The position numbers were made by a program, and so were the translations under genes. Shown one piece after another: positions 46,773 through 56,482 of a DNA stretch of 64,000 bases (position 1 is its first letter; every line of letters begins with the position of its first letter). The stretch is from an uncultured Bacilli bacterium (lineage in GTDB: Bacteria > Bacillota_I > Bacilli_A > RF39 > UBA660), in the NCBI GenBank assembly GCA_934098375.1, contig CAKOOC010000002.1, forward strand, positions 33,586-97,585, in the 5' to 3' direction. The notes beneath the pieces were generated by a model. It did no database searches and was not told where the DNA came from. It was given only the letters and a program-made list of their open reading frames with translations.

Positions 46773-46801
46773 TTGACATATATTTGTTCGTATGTTATAT
46801 T
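46773..46801 (+). promoter_or_regulatory. promoter of uvrA
   Basis: TTGACA (46773-46778), 17-base spacer, TATATT (46796-46801) with upstream TG. No complete LexA operator of the Bacillus type (CGAAC-N4-GTTCG) is seen; only the half GTTCG within the spacer. Confidence 0.8.
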
Positions 46802-46903
46802 AATAACGCTATTAAAAATTATGAAATAAATTATAATTTGTTATTAAAACCAATATTTTTTTAAATACGTGGTAAAATAATTAATGCAAAGGAAAGATGT
46901 AAT

Positions 46904-49717
46904 ATGGATAAAATAATTGTAAAAGGTGCAAGAGAAAATAATTTAAAAAATATAGATATTGAACTACCAAAAAATAAATTAATTGTTATGACTGGTGTAT
47001 CAGGCAGTGGTAAAAGTAGTCTTGCTTTTGACACAATTTATGCTGAAGGTGAAAGAAGATACATTGAATCTTTAAGTGCTTATGCTCGTCAGTTTTTAGG
47101 AAATGCTGAAAAACCAGATGTTGATTCCATCGAAGGGTTAAGCCCAAGTATATCTATAGATCAAAAAACAACAAACAATAATCCTCGTTCAACTGTTGGA
47201 ACAGTTACAGAGATTTATGATTATTTAAGATTATTATTTGCTCGTGTTGGTACTCCTTTTTGTCCTATTCATCATAAACCAATCAAAAGTCAAAGTATTG
47301 AAGAAATGACTCAAAAAGTTCTCGAATTAGAAGAAGGTACAAAAATTGAAATTCTATCACCAATCGTTCATGGCGAAAAAGGTACCCATCAAGATTTATT
47401 CGATGATTTAAGAAAAAAAGGTTATACCAGAGTTAGAGTTAATGATGAAATGTATGATTTATCTGAAGATATAAAATGTGAAAAGAATAAAAAAGACAAT
47501 ATATATGTAGTAATTGATCGCATCGTAATTGATAAAGAAGAAAAAAGTCGTATATTTGAATCAATTGAGCAAAGTACTAAACTAGCCGATGGAAAAGTTT
47601 TAATAAACGTAATTGGTAAGGAAGAATTTATTATGAGCGAGCATTATGCTTGTCCTGACTGTAATTTTTCATTACCAGAATTAGAGCCAAGATTATTTTC
47701 TTTTAATGCTCCATACGGTGCTTGTCCTGACTGTAAAGGGCTAGGTTTTAAACAAAATATTAGTTTAGATTTATTAATACCAGATAAATCTAAAAGTGTA
47801 TACGAGGGAGCTATAAAATGTTTTAGTATTGATCAAAATATGGCACTAACTCAGTTAGAAACTGTTTGTAAACATTATAAAATAGATTTAACAAAACCCA
47901 TTAAAGATTTAACCAAAGAAGAATTAAATATTATTTTATATGGAACTAATGAAAATATAGATTATGAATATATAAGTAAAACGGGAAACAGAAGATATGT
48001 TAATAGTTCATATGAAGGAATTATAACTAATCTTGAAAGAAGATATCTAGAAACTAATAGTAAATGGATAAGAGAGTGGATATCATCTTACATGGTAGAT
48101 CAGCCTTGTCCAAAATGTCATGGTGCCAGATTAGCAGACAATGTTTTAGCCGTTAAAATAAATGGCAAAAACATATATGAAGTCTGTCAAATGAGCATAA
48201 AAGATCTTATTCCTTTTATGGATGGTTTAAAACTAACAGAATCACAAAAACAAATAAGTGAGTTAATAGTTAAGGAAATAAAAAATCGTTTATCATTTTT
48301 AAATAATGTGGGACTTGGTTACTTAAACTTATCAAGAGAAGCAAGCACACTATCTGGTGGCGAATCCCAAAGAATAAGATTAGCAACTCAAATTGGTAGT
48401 AAACTAACCGGTGTTCTATATGTATTAGATGAGCCCTCTATCGGATTGCATCAAAAGGATAATGACAAATTAATTAACTCACTGCTTGAAATGCGTGATT
48501 TAGGAAATACACTAATTGTTGTTGAACATGACGAAGATACAATGTTAGCAGCCGATTATTTAGTTGATATTGGCCCGGGACCAGGTGATCATGGTGGTAA
48601 AGTAGTAGCCTGTGGCACTCCTAAAGAAGTAATGAATAATCCAGAAAGTTTAACTGGTAAATATTTAAATGGAACCCTAAAAATTGACGTGCCAAAAAAA
48701 CGCCGTAAAGGGAATGGTAAATTTATTGAAATAAAAGGTGCTAAAGAAAATAATCTAAAAAATATAAATGTAAAATTTCCTTTAGGAACCTTAACCTTAG
48801 TAACTGGCGTATCTGGTTCTGGTAAAAGTACCTTAGTAAATGAAATATTATTAAAAGCCTTAAAAGCCAGTGTATATGGCTCTATGGTAATACCAGGCAA
48901 GCATAAAACAATCAAAGGTTTAGAAAATATCGATAAAGTAGTTGATATCTCTCAAGATCCAATCGGAAGAACCCCAAGGAGTAATCCTGCCACATATGTT
49001 GGTGTATTCGATGATATTAGAGACCTATATGCAAATATGAAAGAAGCTAAAATGAAAGGCTATGACAAAGGAAGATTTTCTTTTAACGTTAAAGGCGGCC
49101 GTTGTGAAGCATGTTGGGGAGATGGCGTTAAGAAAATAGAAATGCACTTTTTACCAGATGTTTACGTACCTTGTGATGTTTGCCACGGAACTAGATACAA
49201 TACGGAAACTTTAGATATTAAATTTAAAGAAAAAAATATTGCTGAAGTACTTGATATGCGAGTATCGGAAGCCATTGAATTTTTTGATAGTGTTCCTAAA
49301 ATTAAGAACAAATTACAAACTATGATTGATGTAGGACTTTCTTATATAAAATTAGGACAATCAGCGCCAACTTTATCTGGTGGTGAAGCCGCTAGAGTTA
49401 AATTAGCTAAAGAATTACAAAAAAAGCCAACTGGTAAAAGTATTTTCTTATTAGATGAACCTACAACTGGTTTACACACTGATGATATCAAAAAATTATT
49501 AGTTATTTTACAAAGAATAGTAGATAATGGAGATACTGTTATTGTTATAGAACATAATTTAGATGTTATAAAATGCGCTGATTATATTATAGATTTAGGT
49601 CCTGAAGGTGGAGATGAGGGAGGAACAATCATCGCTACAGGAACTCCAGAAGAAGTTGCCAAAAATAAAAATTCGTATACTGGCATGTATATAAAAAAGA
49701 AACTAGAAACAAATTAA
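46904..49717 (+). CDS. uvrA: excinuclease ABC subunit A
   Basis: 937 residues, damage-recognition ATPase of nucleotide excision repair. Two ABC-type halves: first Walker A GVSGSGKSSLAFDT (about 31), signature LSGGESQRIRLA, VLDEPSIGLHQKD; second Walker A GVSGSGKSTLVN (about 634), signature LSGGEAARVKLA, LLDEPTTGLHTDD. Zinc fingers: CPDC ... CPDC at about 248-280 and CEAC ... CDVC at about 729-760. The UvrB-binding region and length are normal. No uvrB or uvrC in the window. It is separated from its promoter by a leader of about 95 bases. Confidence 0.97.
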   Translation: MDKIIVKGARENNLKNIDIELPKNKLIVMTGVSGSGKSSLAFDTIYAEGERRYIESLSAYARQFLGNAEKPDVDSIEGLSPSISIDQKTTNNNPRSTVGTVTEIYDYLRLLFARVGTPFCPIHHKPIKSQSIEEMTQKVLELEEGTKIEILSPIVHGEKGTHQDLFDDLRKKGYTRVRVNDEMYDLSEDIKCEKNKKDNIYVVIDRIVIDKEEKSRIFESIEQSTKLADGKVLINVIGKEEFIMSEHYACPDCNFSLPELEPRLFSFNAPYGACPDCKGLGFKQNISLDLLIPDKSKSVYEGAIKCFSIDQNMALTQLETVCKHYKIDLTKPIKDLTKEELNIILYGTNENIDYEYISKTGNRRYVNSSYEGIITNLERRYLETNSKWIREWISSYMVDQPCPKCHGARLADNVLAVKINGKNIYEVCQMSIKDLIPFMDGLKLTESQKQISELIVKEIKNRLSFLNNVGLGYLNLSREASTLSGGESQRIRLATQIGSKLTGVLYVLDEPSIGLHQKDNDKLINSLLEMRDLGNTLIVVEHDEDTMLAADYLVDIGPGPGDHGGKVVACGTPKEVMNNPESLTGKYLNGTLKIDVPKKRRKGNGKFIEIKGAKENNLKNINVKFPLGTLTLVTGVSGSGKSTLVNEILLKALKASVYGSMVIPGKHKTIKGLENIDKVVDISQDPIGRTPRSNPATYVGVFDDIRDLYANMKEAKMKGYDKGRFSFNVKGGRCEACWGDGVKKIEMHFLPDVYVPCDVCHGTRYNTETLDIKFKEKNIAEVLDMRVSEAIEFFDSVPKIKNKLQTMIDVGLSYIKLGQSAPTLSGGEAARVKLAKELQKKPTGKSIFLLDEPTTGLHTDDIKKLLVILQRIVDNGDTVIVIEHNLDVIKCADYIIDLGPEGGDEGGTIIATGTPEEVAKNKNSYTGMYIKKKLETN

Positions 49718-49763
49718 ATTGCTAAATATGTAAATAAATTATATAATTAAATTGGTGATAAAT

Positions 49764-50165
49764 ATGGAAATATATTCAGAAAAAAAATCTGCTTTATGGA
49801 GTTTTTTAGATTTGTTTTTAACTCTTTGTATAAATGCATTTGTTTTAAAACTATCTTCCGTAATATTTAAAGGATTCTATATTTCTTCTTTTAAGTATGC
49901 TTTACTTGCTGCTTTAGTAATAATGATTTTAAATCACACAGTAAAACCTTTATTAAAATTCCTAGCACTACCAGTTACAGTAATAACACTAGGAATATTA
50001 TATCCCTTTATTGACGTCATTATTTTAAAACTAACTAGCGCAATTATTGGAAGTAATTTTGTTATTGAAGGATGGTTTGTTCCTTTCTTCATTTCAATTT
50101 TTATATCAGTTTTAACCGTATTTATAGATGCGATAATAACTAAATGCATTAATGGAGGCAAATAA
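49764..50165 (+). CDS. YvlD-like (phage holin 4_2 superfamily) membrane protein
   Basis: 133 residues with four membrane helices. The segment NHTVKPLLKFLALPVTVITL, then GILYPFIDVIILKL, is characteristic of the YvlD/Phage_holin_4_2 family of bacterial four-helix proteins; these are not holins in function and are sometimes tied to envelope stress responses. ATG 49764 is preceded by GGTGAT; the longer frame begins with TTG on that site. Its stop overlaps the lgt start (TAATG). Confidence 0.8.
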   Translation: MEIYSEKKSALWSFLDLFLTLCINAFVLKLSSVIFKGFYISSFKYALLAALVIMILNHTVKPLLKFLALPVTVITLGILYPFIDVIILKLTSAIIGSNFVIEGWFVPFFISIFISVLTVFIDAIITKCINGGK

Positions 50166-50980
50166 TGAACCCTATACTTTTTACAATTGGTTCATTTGAA
50201 ATTAGATGGTATGCTATCATTATGCTAGTAGCAATTGTCATATCAATTGTCCTTATAGAAAAGGAAGCCGCTAGATTTAATGTTCCTAAAGATTTTATTT
50301 TTAACATGTGTTTTTGGACTATAATTATTGGCTATTTAGGTGCTAGATTATATTATGTTATATTTAATTGGGATTATTATAGTAGTCATATATCTGAAAT
50401 ATTACAAATCTGGAAAGGCGGTCTTGCCATTCATGGAGGTATTATTGCGGGATTACTTACAATAATAATTTATATAAAAAAATACCGTGGTAGAACCTTA
50501 AGATTTTTAGATTTTATTGTCGTACCACTACTACTAGCCCAAGCAATCGGTAGATGGGGTAATTTCTTTAATAGTGAAGCCCACGGAGTAGCAACAACGC
50601 TAGAACATTTGCAAAGTTTACACATTCCTAAATTTATTATAGATGGAATGTGTATTGAAGGAATATATTATACACCCACATTTTTATATGAATCACTTGC
50701 TTGCTTTACCTTGTTTGTTATTTTTCTAATCGTAAGAAGAGGATCATATATTAAAGTTGGCACGATGACGGCTCTTTATTTAATCGGTTATGGTGTAATA
50801 AGATTTTTAATTGAAATCAGTAGAACAGATGCTTTAATGTTAGCCGGCTTTAAAGTTGCTCAGTTTGTTTCTGTAATTATGATAATTATTGGAATAGTAA
50901 TGCTAATGATAAATGCTCGCAAAAGTCGCTTTGAAGATTTATACAACGACAAAAATAATATAGATGCAATTAGATTTTAG
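50165..50980 (+). CDS. lgt: prolipoprotein diacylglyceryl transferase
   Basis: 271 residues, seven membrane helices. Moves diacylglycerol from phosphatidylglycerol to the lipobox cysteine of prelipoproteins, such as the binding protein at 20122. Signature GRWGNFFNSEAHG (about 136-148) with the essential Arg/Asn/Glu; GGLAIHGGIIAG contains the conserved histidine (about residue 98); YGVIRFLIEISR near the C-terminus. Start overlaps the YvlD-like gene by 1 base, and the next gene follows after 9 bases. Confidence 0.96.
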   Translation: MNPILFTIGSFEIRWYAIIMLVAIVISIVLIEKEAARFNVPKDFIFNMCFWTIIIGYLGARLYYVIFNWDYYSSHISEILQIWKGGLAIHGGIIAGLLTIIIYIKKYRGRTLRFLDFIVVPLLLAQAIGRWGNFFNSEAHGVATTLEHLQSLHIPKFIIDGMCIEGIYYTPTFLYESLACFTLFVIFLIVRRGSYIKVGTMTALYLIGYGVIRFLIEISRTDALMLAGFKVAQFVSVIMIIIGIVMLMINARKSRFEDLYNDKNNIDAIRF

Positions 50981-50989
50981 GTGATATAA

Positions 50990-51871
50990 ATGTACGATTT
51001 AATAATAATCGGTTTAGGTCCAGCCGGTCTTAACGCTTGTATTTATGCAAAACGTAGTAATCTAAATGTTTTCGTTATTGAAAGAGGAATGCCCGGTGGA
51101 ACTCTTCATAATATTAAAGATATCGAAAATTATTTAGGCTATGAACATATTACTGGTTCTGACTTAGCCATAAAATTTTATAAACAATTTAAAGATTTAA
51201 ACATTCCTCATGTAACTGAAGAAGTAGAAAATATAATTAATAATAAAGACTATAAAGAAGTAATAACAAATAAAAATAAATACCAAGCAAAATCAATAAT
51301 TATTGCTACTGGCAGAGGTCCATTAAAACTTGGATTAGAAAATGAGAAACTACCAGGTGTAAGTTATTGTACATTATGTGATGGTTCCCTTTATAAAGAT
51401 AAAATAGTAACATTATATGGCAATGGCCCTAAAAATTTAGAAGATGCTATTTATTTAAGTGGGATTGCTCAAAAAGTGTATTTTGTATATAATCAAAACG
51501 ATTTACTAGGACCTAAAGATTTAATATTAAAAGTTAAGGCTTTAGACAATATTGTTTTAATGCCAAATGAAGAAATTACTGAAATAATTGGCGAAAAAAT
51601 CTTGGAAAAAGTAAAATTAAAAGTTAATTATTTAGAAACAAATGCTCTTTTTATTAACAATGGTTACGGTCCAATAACTTATTTTGCTAAAGAATTAGGA
51701 ATAACTGATGACCATGGCTATATAATTGTTGATAACCGCCAAGAAACAAACATCAAAGGAATTTTTGCTTGCGGTGATAATACCAAAAAAGATATTTATC
51801 AAATCATAACCGCCGCCAGTGAAGGAGCATCAAGTGCTATTAATGCATATAAATATATTAAAGACATTTAA
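50990..51871 (+). CDS. thioredoxin reductase-like flavoprotein without NADPH motif
   Basis: 293 residues (TrxB about 310). FAD site GLGPAGLNACIYA at 8-20, MPGGTL, IIIATG, a redox pair CTLCDG (Cys127, Cys130) in the usual place, and IFACGDN for FAD. The second nucleotide site is altered: GNGPKNLEDA instead of GGGDSAxEEA, and the HRRxxxRA segment that binds the NADPH phosphate is replaced by VYNQNDLLGPK. It probably uses NADH, ferredoxin or a flavin donor, or has another disulfide role. GGTGAT ribosome binding site. Position next to lgt is as for trxB in many Bacillota. Confidence 0.85.
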   Translation: MYDLIIIGLGPAGLNACIYAKRSNLNVFVIERGMPGGTLHNIKDIENYLGYEHITGSDLAIKFYKQFKDLNIPHVTEEVENIINNKDYKEVITNKNKYQAKSIIIATGRGPLKLGLENEKLPGVSYCTLCDGSLYKDKIVTLYGNGPKNLEDAIYLSGIAQKVYFVYNQNDLLGPKDLILKVKALDNIVLMPNEEITEIIGEKILEKVKLKVNYLETNALFINNGYGPITYFAKELGITDDHGYIIVDNRQETNIKGIFACGDNTKKDIYQIITAASEGASSAINAYKYIKDI

Positions 51872-51893
51872 GGTACTATATAGTACTTTTTTT
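51870..51893 (+). terminator. Rho-independent terminator
   Basis: AAGGTAC/GTACTTT stem around TATATA, then T-run; overlaps the preceding stop codon. Confidence 0.75.
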
Positions 51894-51942
51894 GTGGTCA
51901 AAAAAAGAGTAACCATCATAGAATATTAAAGAAAGGAAGTAA

Positions 51943-52755
<813 letters not shown>

Positions 52756-52761
52756 TTTAAT

Positions 52762-53832
52762 ATGAAAATAGTTGTTTATGCAATATCTAAAAATGAAGCG
52801 AAGTTTGTAGATAGATGGTATAACTCCATGAAAGAAGCAGATGAAATATACGTTTTAGATACCGGTTCTACAGATGAAACTGTATCTAAATTAAACAAGC
52901 TTGGTGTAATTATCAAAACTGAAATAATAAATCCTTGGCGATTTGATGTTGCTAGAAATAAATCATTAGATATGGTTCCTGACGATGTTGATATTTGTGT
53001 CTGCACTGATTTAGATGAAATACTAGATAAAGGCTGGAGAAAAAAATTAGAAGAAAAAGCCTTGCTAGCAAACCGTGTAAGATACACTAATATTTGGGCA
53101 TTCGATAAATATGGAAATCCCAGCGTAACATTTCTTCAAGAAAAAATTCATTCTAGAAAAGGTTACAAATGGGTAAATGCTGTACATGAAGTTCTTAAAT
53201 ACGAAGGCGAAAATGAAAAAATAGTTACGATAGATGACATCATTTTAAAACATTATCCTGACCACAATAAATCTCGAAGTTCGTACTTACCTCTACTAGA
53301 ATTAGCTGTAAAAGAAGATCCTGAAAATGACCGTAACATGCATTACTTAGGTAGAGAGTACATGTACTATAGAAAATACCAAGAATCTATAGATACTTTA
53401 AAAAAACACCTAGAATTAAAAAGTGCCACCTGGAAAGATGAACGATGTGCCTCAATGAGATTTATATCTAGGGACTACTTAAACCTAGGAAATATCGATG
53501 AAGCACTCAAATATGCTATTAATTCTATCGCCGAAGCACCATACTTAAGAGAAGGATATTATGAAACAGGAAACATATATTATTTACAAAAAAAATATGA
53601 CTATGCAGTTCATTATTTAGAACTGGCCCTACTAATTAAACAAAACCCCAAAAGTTACATAAATGACCCAGCTTGTTATAACGGTACTATTGAAGATATA
53701 CTATCAGTATGTTACTACTATCTAAAAGATTATAACACCTCACTTAAATATGTAAATATTGCTTTAAATTTAGATCCGGAAAATGAACGAATTATTAATA
53801 ATAAAGAGTTAATTCTAAAAGCCTTAGATTAA
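52762..53832 (+). CDS. GT2 glycosyltransferase with C-terminal TPR repeats
   Basis: 356 residues. Residues 1-180 are a compact GT-A domain: VVYAISKNEAKFVDRWYNSM, EIYVLDTGSTDETV (nucleotide site) and CTDLDEIL (metal DxD-like motif). Residues about 185-350 carry TPR-like helices (LGREYMYYRKYQESIDTLKK, YYETGNIYYLQKKYDYAVHY). This combination is typical of protein-modifying glycosyltransferases. It begins 6 bases after the collagen-like gene and has no visible Shine-Dalgarno site, so it should be translated by coupling. It is the likely modifier of the Thr-rich collagen repeats (inference). Confidence 0.85.
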   Translation: MKIVVYAISKNEAKFVDRWYNSMKEADEIYVLDTGSTDETVSKLNKLGVIIKTEIINPWRFDVARNKSLDMVPDDVDICVCTDLDEILDKGWRKKLEEKALLANRVRYTNIWAFDKYGNPSVTFLQEKIHSRKGYKWVNAVHEVLKYEGENEKIVTIDDIILKHYPDHNKSRSSYLPLLELAVKEDPENDRNMHYLGREYMYYRKYQESIDTLKKHLELKSATWKDERCASMRFISRDYLNLGNIDEALKYAINSIAEAPYLREGYYETGNIYYLQKKYDYAVHYLELALLIKQNPKSYINDPACYNGTIEDILSVCYYYLKDYNTSLKYVNIALNLDPENERIINNKELILKALD

Positions 53833-53842
53833 CTCTTTTTTT
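53803..53842 (+). terminator. terminator overlapping the end of the 52762 gene
   Basis: AAAGAGTTAA (53803-53812, inside the coding region) pairs with TTAACTCTTT (53829-53838), then T-run. The stop codon lies in the 3' arm. Confidence 0.75.
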
Positions 53843-53864
53843 GTTTTACTTTTTTCATAAATTA

Positions 53865-53873
53865 TGATATATT
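53865..53873 (+). promoter_or_regulatory. extended -10 promoter of mrnC
   Basis: TGaTATATT. Transcription would begin near 53880, 3-9 bases before the possible ATG codons, so the message may be almost leaderless. Confidence 0.5.
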
Positions 53874-53888
53874 CTTTGCGTGATGTTT

Positions 53889-54236
53889 ATGGAAAATCTT
53901 ATTCTTGCTTATTTAGGTGATGCTGTTTACGAATTATATGTACGTAATCATCTTATAAATAGTGGCATTGCTAATGTTAATGAACTTCAAAATAAATCCT
54001 TAAAATATGTGTCAGCCACTAGTCAGCGACAGATTTTAGAAAAGCTTATAAATGAAAATATTTTAACCGCTGAAGAGCAAGAAATAGTAAGAAAAGGCCG
54101 TAACAGTAAAAGCCATAAAAGCAAAACTACAGATGTTGTAACATATCACATGGCAACTGGTTTTGAATGCCTAATAGGTTATTTATATAAAAACAATAAA
54201 GCAAGACTAGAAGAAATAATGGAGGTAATATTATGA
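53889..54236 (+). CDS. mrnC: Mini-ribonuclease III
   Basis: 115 residues: the RNase III catalytic domain alone, without the dsRNA-binding domain. LILAYLGDAVYELYVRNHLI contains the signature acidic residues; NELQNKSLKYVSATSQ and IVRKGRNSKSHKSK follow, then TGFECLIGYLY with the second acidic site. In Bacillus it trims the ends of 23S rRNA. GTG 53880, ATG 53883 and ATG 53889 are all in frame; I prefer 53889 because family members start close to this point, but 53883 is possible. Gene order mrnC-rlmB-sigH matches Bacillus. Confidence 0.9.
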   Translation: MENLILAYLGDAVYELYVRNHLINSGIANVNELQNKSLKYVSATSQRQILEKLINENILTAEEQEIVRKGRNSKSHKSKTTDVVTYHMATGFECLIGYLYKNNKARLEEIMEVIL

Positions 54237-54907
54237 GAGTTTGTGGAAAAAATGTCTTTAGAGAATTAGATAAATCAAAAATTAGAAAACTATATATAAG
54301 TAATAATTTTCATGATAATGAATTACTAGATTTAATCAAAGACAATCATTTAAAATATGTTGTAACCGAAAATAACGTTATGGACAAAATGGCCAAAAAT
54401 CATCAAGGAATTATCGCCGAAATATATGATTATGTATATGGCCAAATAGAAGATATTAAAGAAAATGATAACTATATCTTAATGCTAGATCATTTAGAAG
54501 ATCCCCACAATTTTGGCGCTATCATTCGTTCTTGTGAAGCAAGGGGAATAAAACACATAATAATACCTAAAGATAGATCCGTTTTAGTAAATGAAACTGT
54601 TATGAAAATTAGTAGTGGCGCCCTTGCACATGTAAATATTATAATGGTAAACAATTTAGTAAATGCAATAAATAATTTAAAAGAAAAAGGTTTCTTCATA
54701 TACGCTGCTGAGGCCGATGGCGAAGACTATCGTCATATAAACTATGCCGATAAAATTTGTTTAATAATCGGCTCTGAAGGTTTTGGATTAAGCAAATTAG
54801 TAAGAAAAAATTCTGATGTCATAGTAAGTATTCCTATGAAAGGACATGTTAACTCTTTAAATGCTTCTGTTTCAGCAGGAATTTTACTATTTGGAATAGG
54901 AGATTAA
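54233..54907 (+). CDS. rlmB: 23S rRNA (guanosine-2'-O-)methyltransferase RlmB-like (SpoU family)
   Basis: 224 residues. N-terminal substrate-binding part (RVCGKNVFRELDKSKIRKLY) and a C-terminal SPOUT knot domain with motif 1 LDHLEDPHNFGAIIRSCEA, motif 2 IIGSEGFGLSKLV and motif 3 IPMKGHVNSLNASVSAGILL. The family methylates the 2'-OH of guanosine in 23S rRNA; some members act on tRNA (TrmH). Overlaps mrnC by 4 bases and the sigma gene by 1 base. Confidence 0.92.
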   Translation: MRVCGKNVFRELDKSKIRKLYISNNFHDNELLDLIKDNHLKYVVTENNVMDKMAKNHQGIIAEIYDYVYGQIEDIKENDNYILMLDHLEDPHNFGAIIRSCEARGIKHIIIPKDRSVLVNETVMKISSGALAHVNIIMVNNLVNAINNLKEKGFFIYAAEADGEDYRHINYADKICLIIGSEGFGLSKLVRKNSDVIVSIPMKGHVNSLNASVSAGILLFGIGD

Positions 54908-55500
54908 TGGAATATAACGATATTGAATTAACTCAAATGGTTTGTGAGAACAATGAAGATGCTAAAGATTTTCTTTATGAAAAGTATCACTATATAATAG
55001 ATATAATAATTTCTAAATATAAGAAAACTATTTATGCTCTTGGTATGGACATTAACGAAGTTAGACAAGAAGCCATGCTTGGATTTACTGATGCTTTAAT
55101 TAAATACACTGATAGCAAAGAAACATCTCTTCCCACTTTTATTTCATTAGTAGTTGAAAGAAAAATTCAAAATGCCGTAAGAAAAGCCGAAACTCAAAAA
55201 AATAAAATTCATAATGAAGCATACAGTCTTGAATATGATTATGAAACTTTTAATAGACCTTTAGAAGAAATAATTGGAGATAATACTAAAGATCCTTTAA
55301 GAAAACTGGAAAGTGAAGAAAACTATAAAGAATTAACTAAAAAAATAAACGAATCTTTATCTCCTTTCGAAAAAGAGGTATATGATTTAATTATTAATGA
55401 CTTTAATTACATTGATATTGCCAAAATATTAAACAAAGAACCAAAACAAATAGATAATACAATTCAAAGAATAAGAAATAAAATCAAAGATTTGATATAG
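54907..55500 (+). CDS. sigH: RNA polymerase sigma factor, SigH-like
   Basis: 197 residues. Sigma region 2 (about 8-95: LYEKYHYIIDIIISKYKKTI, MDINEVRQEAMLGFTDALIK) and region 4 (about 145-195: LSPFEKEVYDLIINDFNYID, QIDNTIQRIRNKI) are present; regions 1.1 and 3 are not. Length and position between rlmB and secE match Bacillus sigH, which controls competence and early sporulation. In this lineage spores are unlikely, so the target genes are unknown. Start overlaps the rlmB stop (TAATG). Confidence 0.88.
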   Translation: MEYNDIELTQMVCENNEDAKDFLYEKYHYIIDIIISKYKKTIYALGMDINEVRQEAMLGFTDALIKYTDSKETSLPTFISLVVERKIQNAVRKAETQKNKIHNEAYSLEYDYETFNRPLEEIIGDNTKDPLRKLESEENYKELTKKINESLSPFEKEVYDLIINDFNYIDIAKILNKEPKQIDNTIQRIRNKIKDLI

Positions 55501-55507
55501 ATAAGTT

Positions 55508-55569
55508 AAAAGCACCTTGCATTAAGCGTAATAGTGTGTTATATTATATGCAAGCACGAAGGTGTTTTT
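55508..55569 (+). terminator. long terminator of sigH enclosing the secE promoter
   Basis: AAAGCACCTT (55508-55517) pairs with AAGGTGTTTT (55559-55568), with an inner CTTGCAT/ATGCAAG pair. The loop region holds a full promoter, so a transcript from sigH folds it as RNA while new transcription starts within it. Confidence 0.6.
55517..55545 (+). promoter_or_regulatory. promoter of secE-nusG
   Basis: TTGCAT (55517-55522), 17-base spacer, TATATT (55540-55545) with upstream TG (TGtTATATT). Confidence 0.75.
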
Positions 55570-55596
55570 ATTTTGAATTAAAAATGAGGTGAAAAA

Positions 55597-55860
55597 ATGG
55601 CAAAAAAAGAAGAAAAAGAACTTAAAAACAAAACTAAGAAAATCGTAGCCAAAAAAGAAACTAAAAAAACAAATAAGGTTGCTAAAAAAAGTTACGGTGA
55701 AGAAGTAAAAGCTGAACTTAAAAAAGTAAAATGGCCAAGTAAAGAAGAAATGGTAAAATATAGTATTGCCGTTATAGCATTCATAATTATATTTGGTTTA
55801 TATTTTTACGGCTTAGATGCACTATTTGCATGGTTAAGTTCACTAGTAAAGGGGTTATAA
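55597..55860 (+). CDS. secE: preprotein translocase subunit SecE
   Basis: 87 residues. A Lys-rich N-terminus (1-35), the conserved amphipathic segment SYGEEVKAELKKVKWPSKEE (about 37-56) and one membrane helix (about 62-80: SIAVIAFIIIFGLYFYGL). Bacillus SecE is about 60 residues, so the basic extension is extra. SecE is the clamp of the SecYEG channel. GAGGTG ribosome binding site; followed by nusG after 6 bases. The rpmG gene found before secE in Bacillus is absent here. Confidence 0.95.
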   Translation: MAKKEEKELKNKTKKIVAKKETKKTNKVAKKSYGEEVKAELKKVKWPSKEEMVKYSIAVIAFIIIFGLYFYGLDALFAWLSSLVKGL

Positions 55861-55866
55861 TTTTAT

Positions 55867-56406
55867 ATGGAAAAAGAATGGTATGTAGTAAACACTTATA
55901 GTGGTCATGAATCAAAAGTAAAAGAAAAATTAGAAATGCGTGCCGAATCTATGGGCTTTCAAGATTATATTTTTAGAATCATTATTCCTGAAGAAACGGT
56001 AAAAGAAACAATGAAAGATGGCAGCATTAAAGAAAAACAAAAGAAAATGTTTCCTGGTTATATTTTAGTTGAAATGATTATGACTGATGAAGCATGGTAT
56101 ATTGTACGTAATACTCCTGGCGTAACTGGATTTATCGGTTCATCAGGAAAAGGTGCTAAACCAACTCCATTAAAACCTCAAGAAATAGATAAAATTCTAG
56201 CAAATATGGGAATGACTAGAATGGATGTAGATAAAGAATTAACTGTTGGCACTAAAGTTAGTATTGTTGATGGACCATTTAAAGGTATGGAAGGCACAAT
56301 TGATAGTCTTGATATTGAAAATAGTAGATTAACAGTTCTAATTGACTTATTTGGTCAAGAAACACCAGTAGAAGTAGAATTATTCCAAGTATCTGCATTA
56401 AATTAA
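55867..56406 (+). CDS. nusG: transcription termination/antitermination protein NusG
   Basis: 179 residues. N-terminal NGN domain (EWYVVNTYSGHESKVKEKLE ... MFPGYILVEMIMTDEAWYIV, NTPGVTGFIGSSG) and C-terminal KOW domain (VSIVDGPFKGMEGTIDSLDI). Binds RNA polymerase and influences pausing; the KOW domain can bind ribosomal S10. Length is normal. Confidence 0.97.
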   Translation: MEKEWYVVNTYSGHESKVKEKLEMRAESMGFQDYIFRIIIPEETVKETMKDGSIKEKQKKMFPGYILVEMIMTDEAWYIVRNTPGVTGFIGSSGKGAKPTPLKPQEIDKILANMGMTRMDVDKELTVGTKVSIVDGPFKGMEGTIDSLDIENSRLTVLIDLFGQETPVEVELFQVSALN

Positions 56407-56409
56407 TAT

Positions 56410-56450
56410 AAAAGTTTAATAAAATATATGGGTTTTTATTAAACTTTTTT
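56410..56450 (+). terminator. Rho-independent terminator of secE-nusG
   Basis: AAAGTTTAATAAAA pairs with TTTTATTAAACTTT, then T-run. Confidence 0.85.
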
Positions 56451-56482
56451 CATGTTAGAATATAATTAATCAGGGAGGCTCC

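Noticed and set aside
46773..46801. LexA (SOS) operator in the uvrA promoter
   Set aside because: Only one half-site-like GTTCG is present; the matching CGAAC at four-base spacing is missing on both strands.
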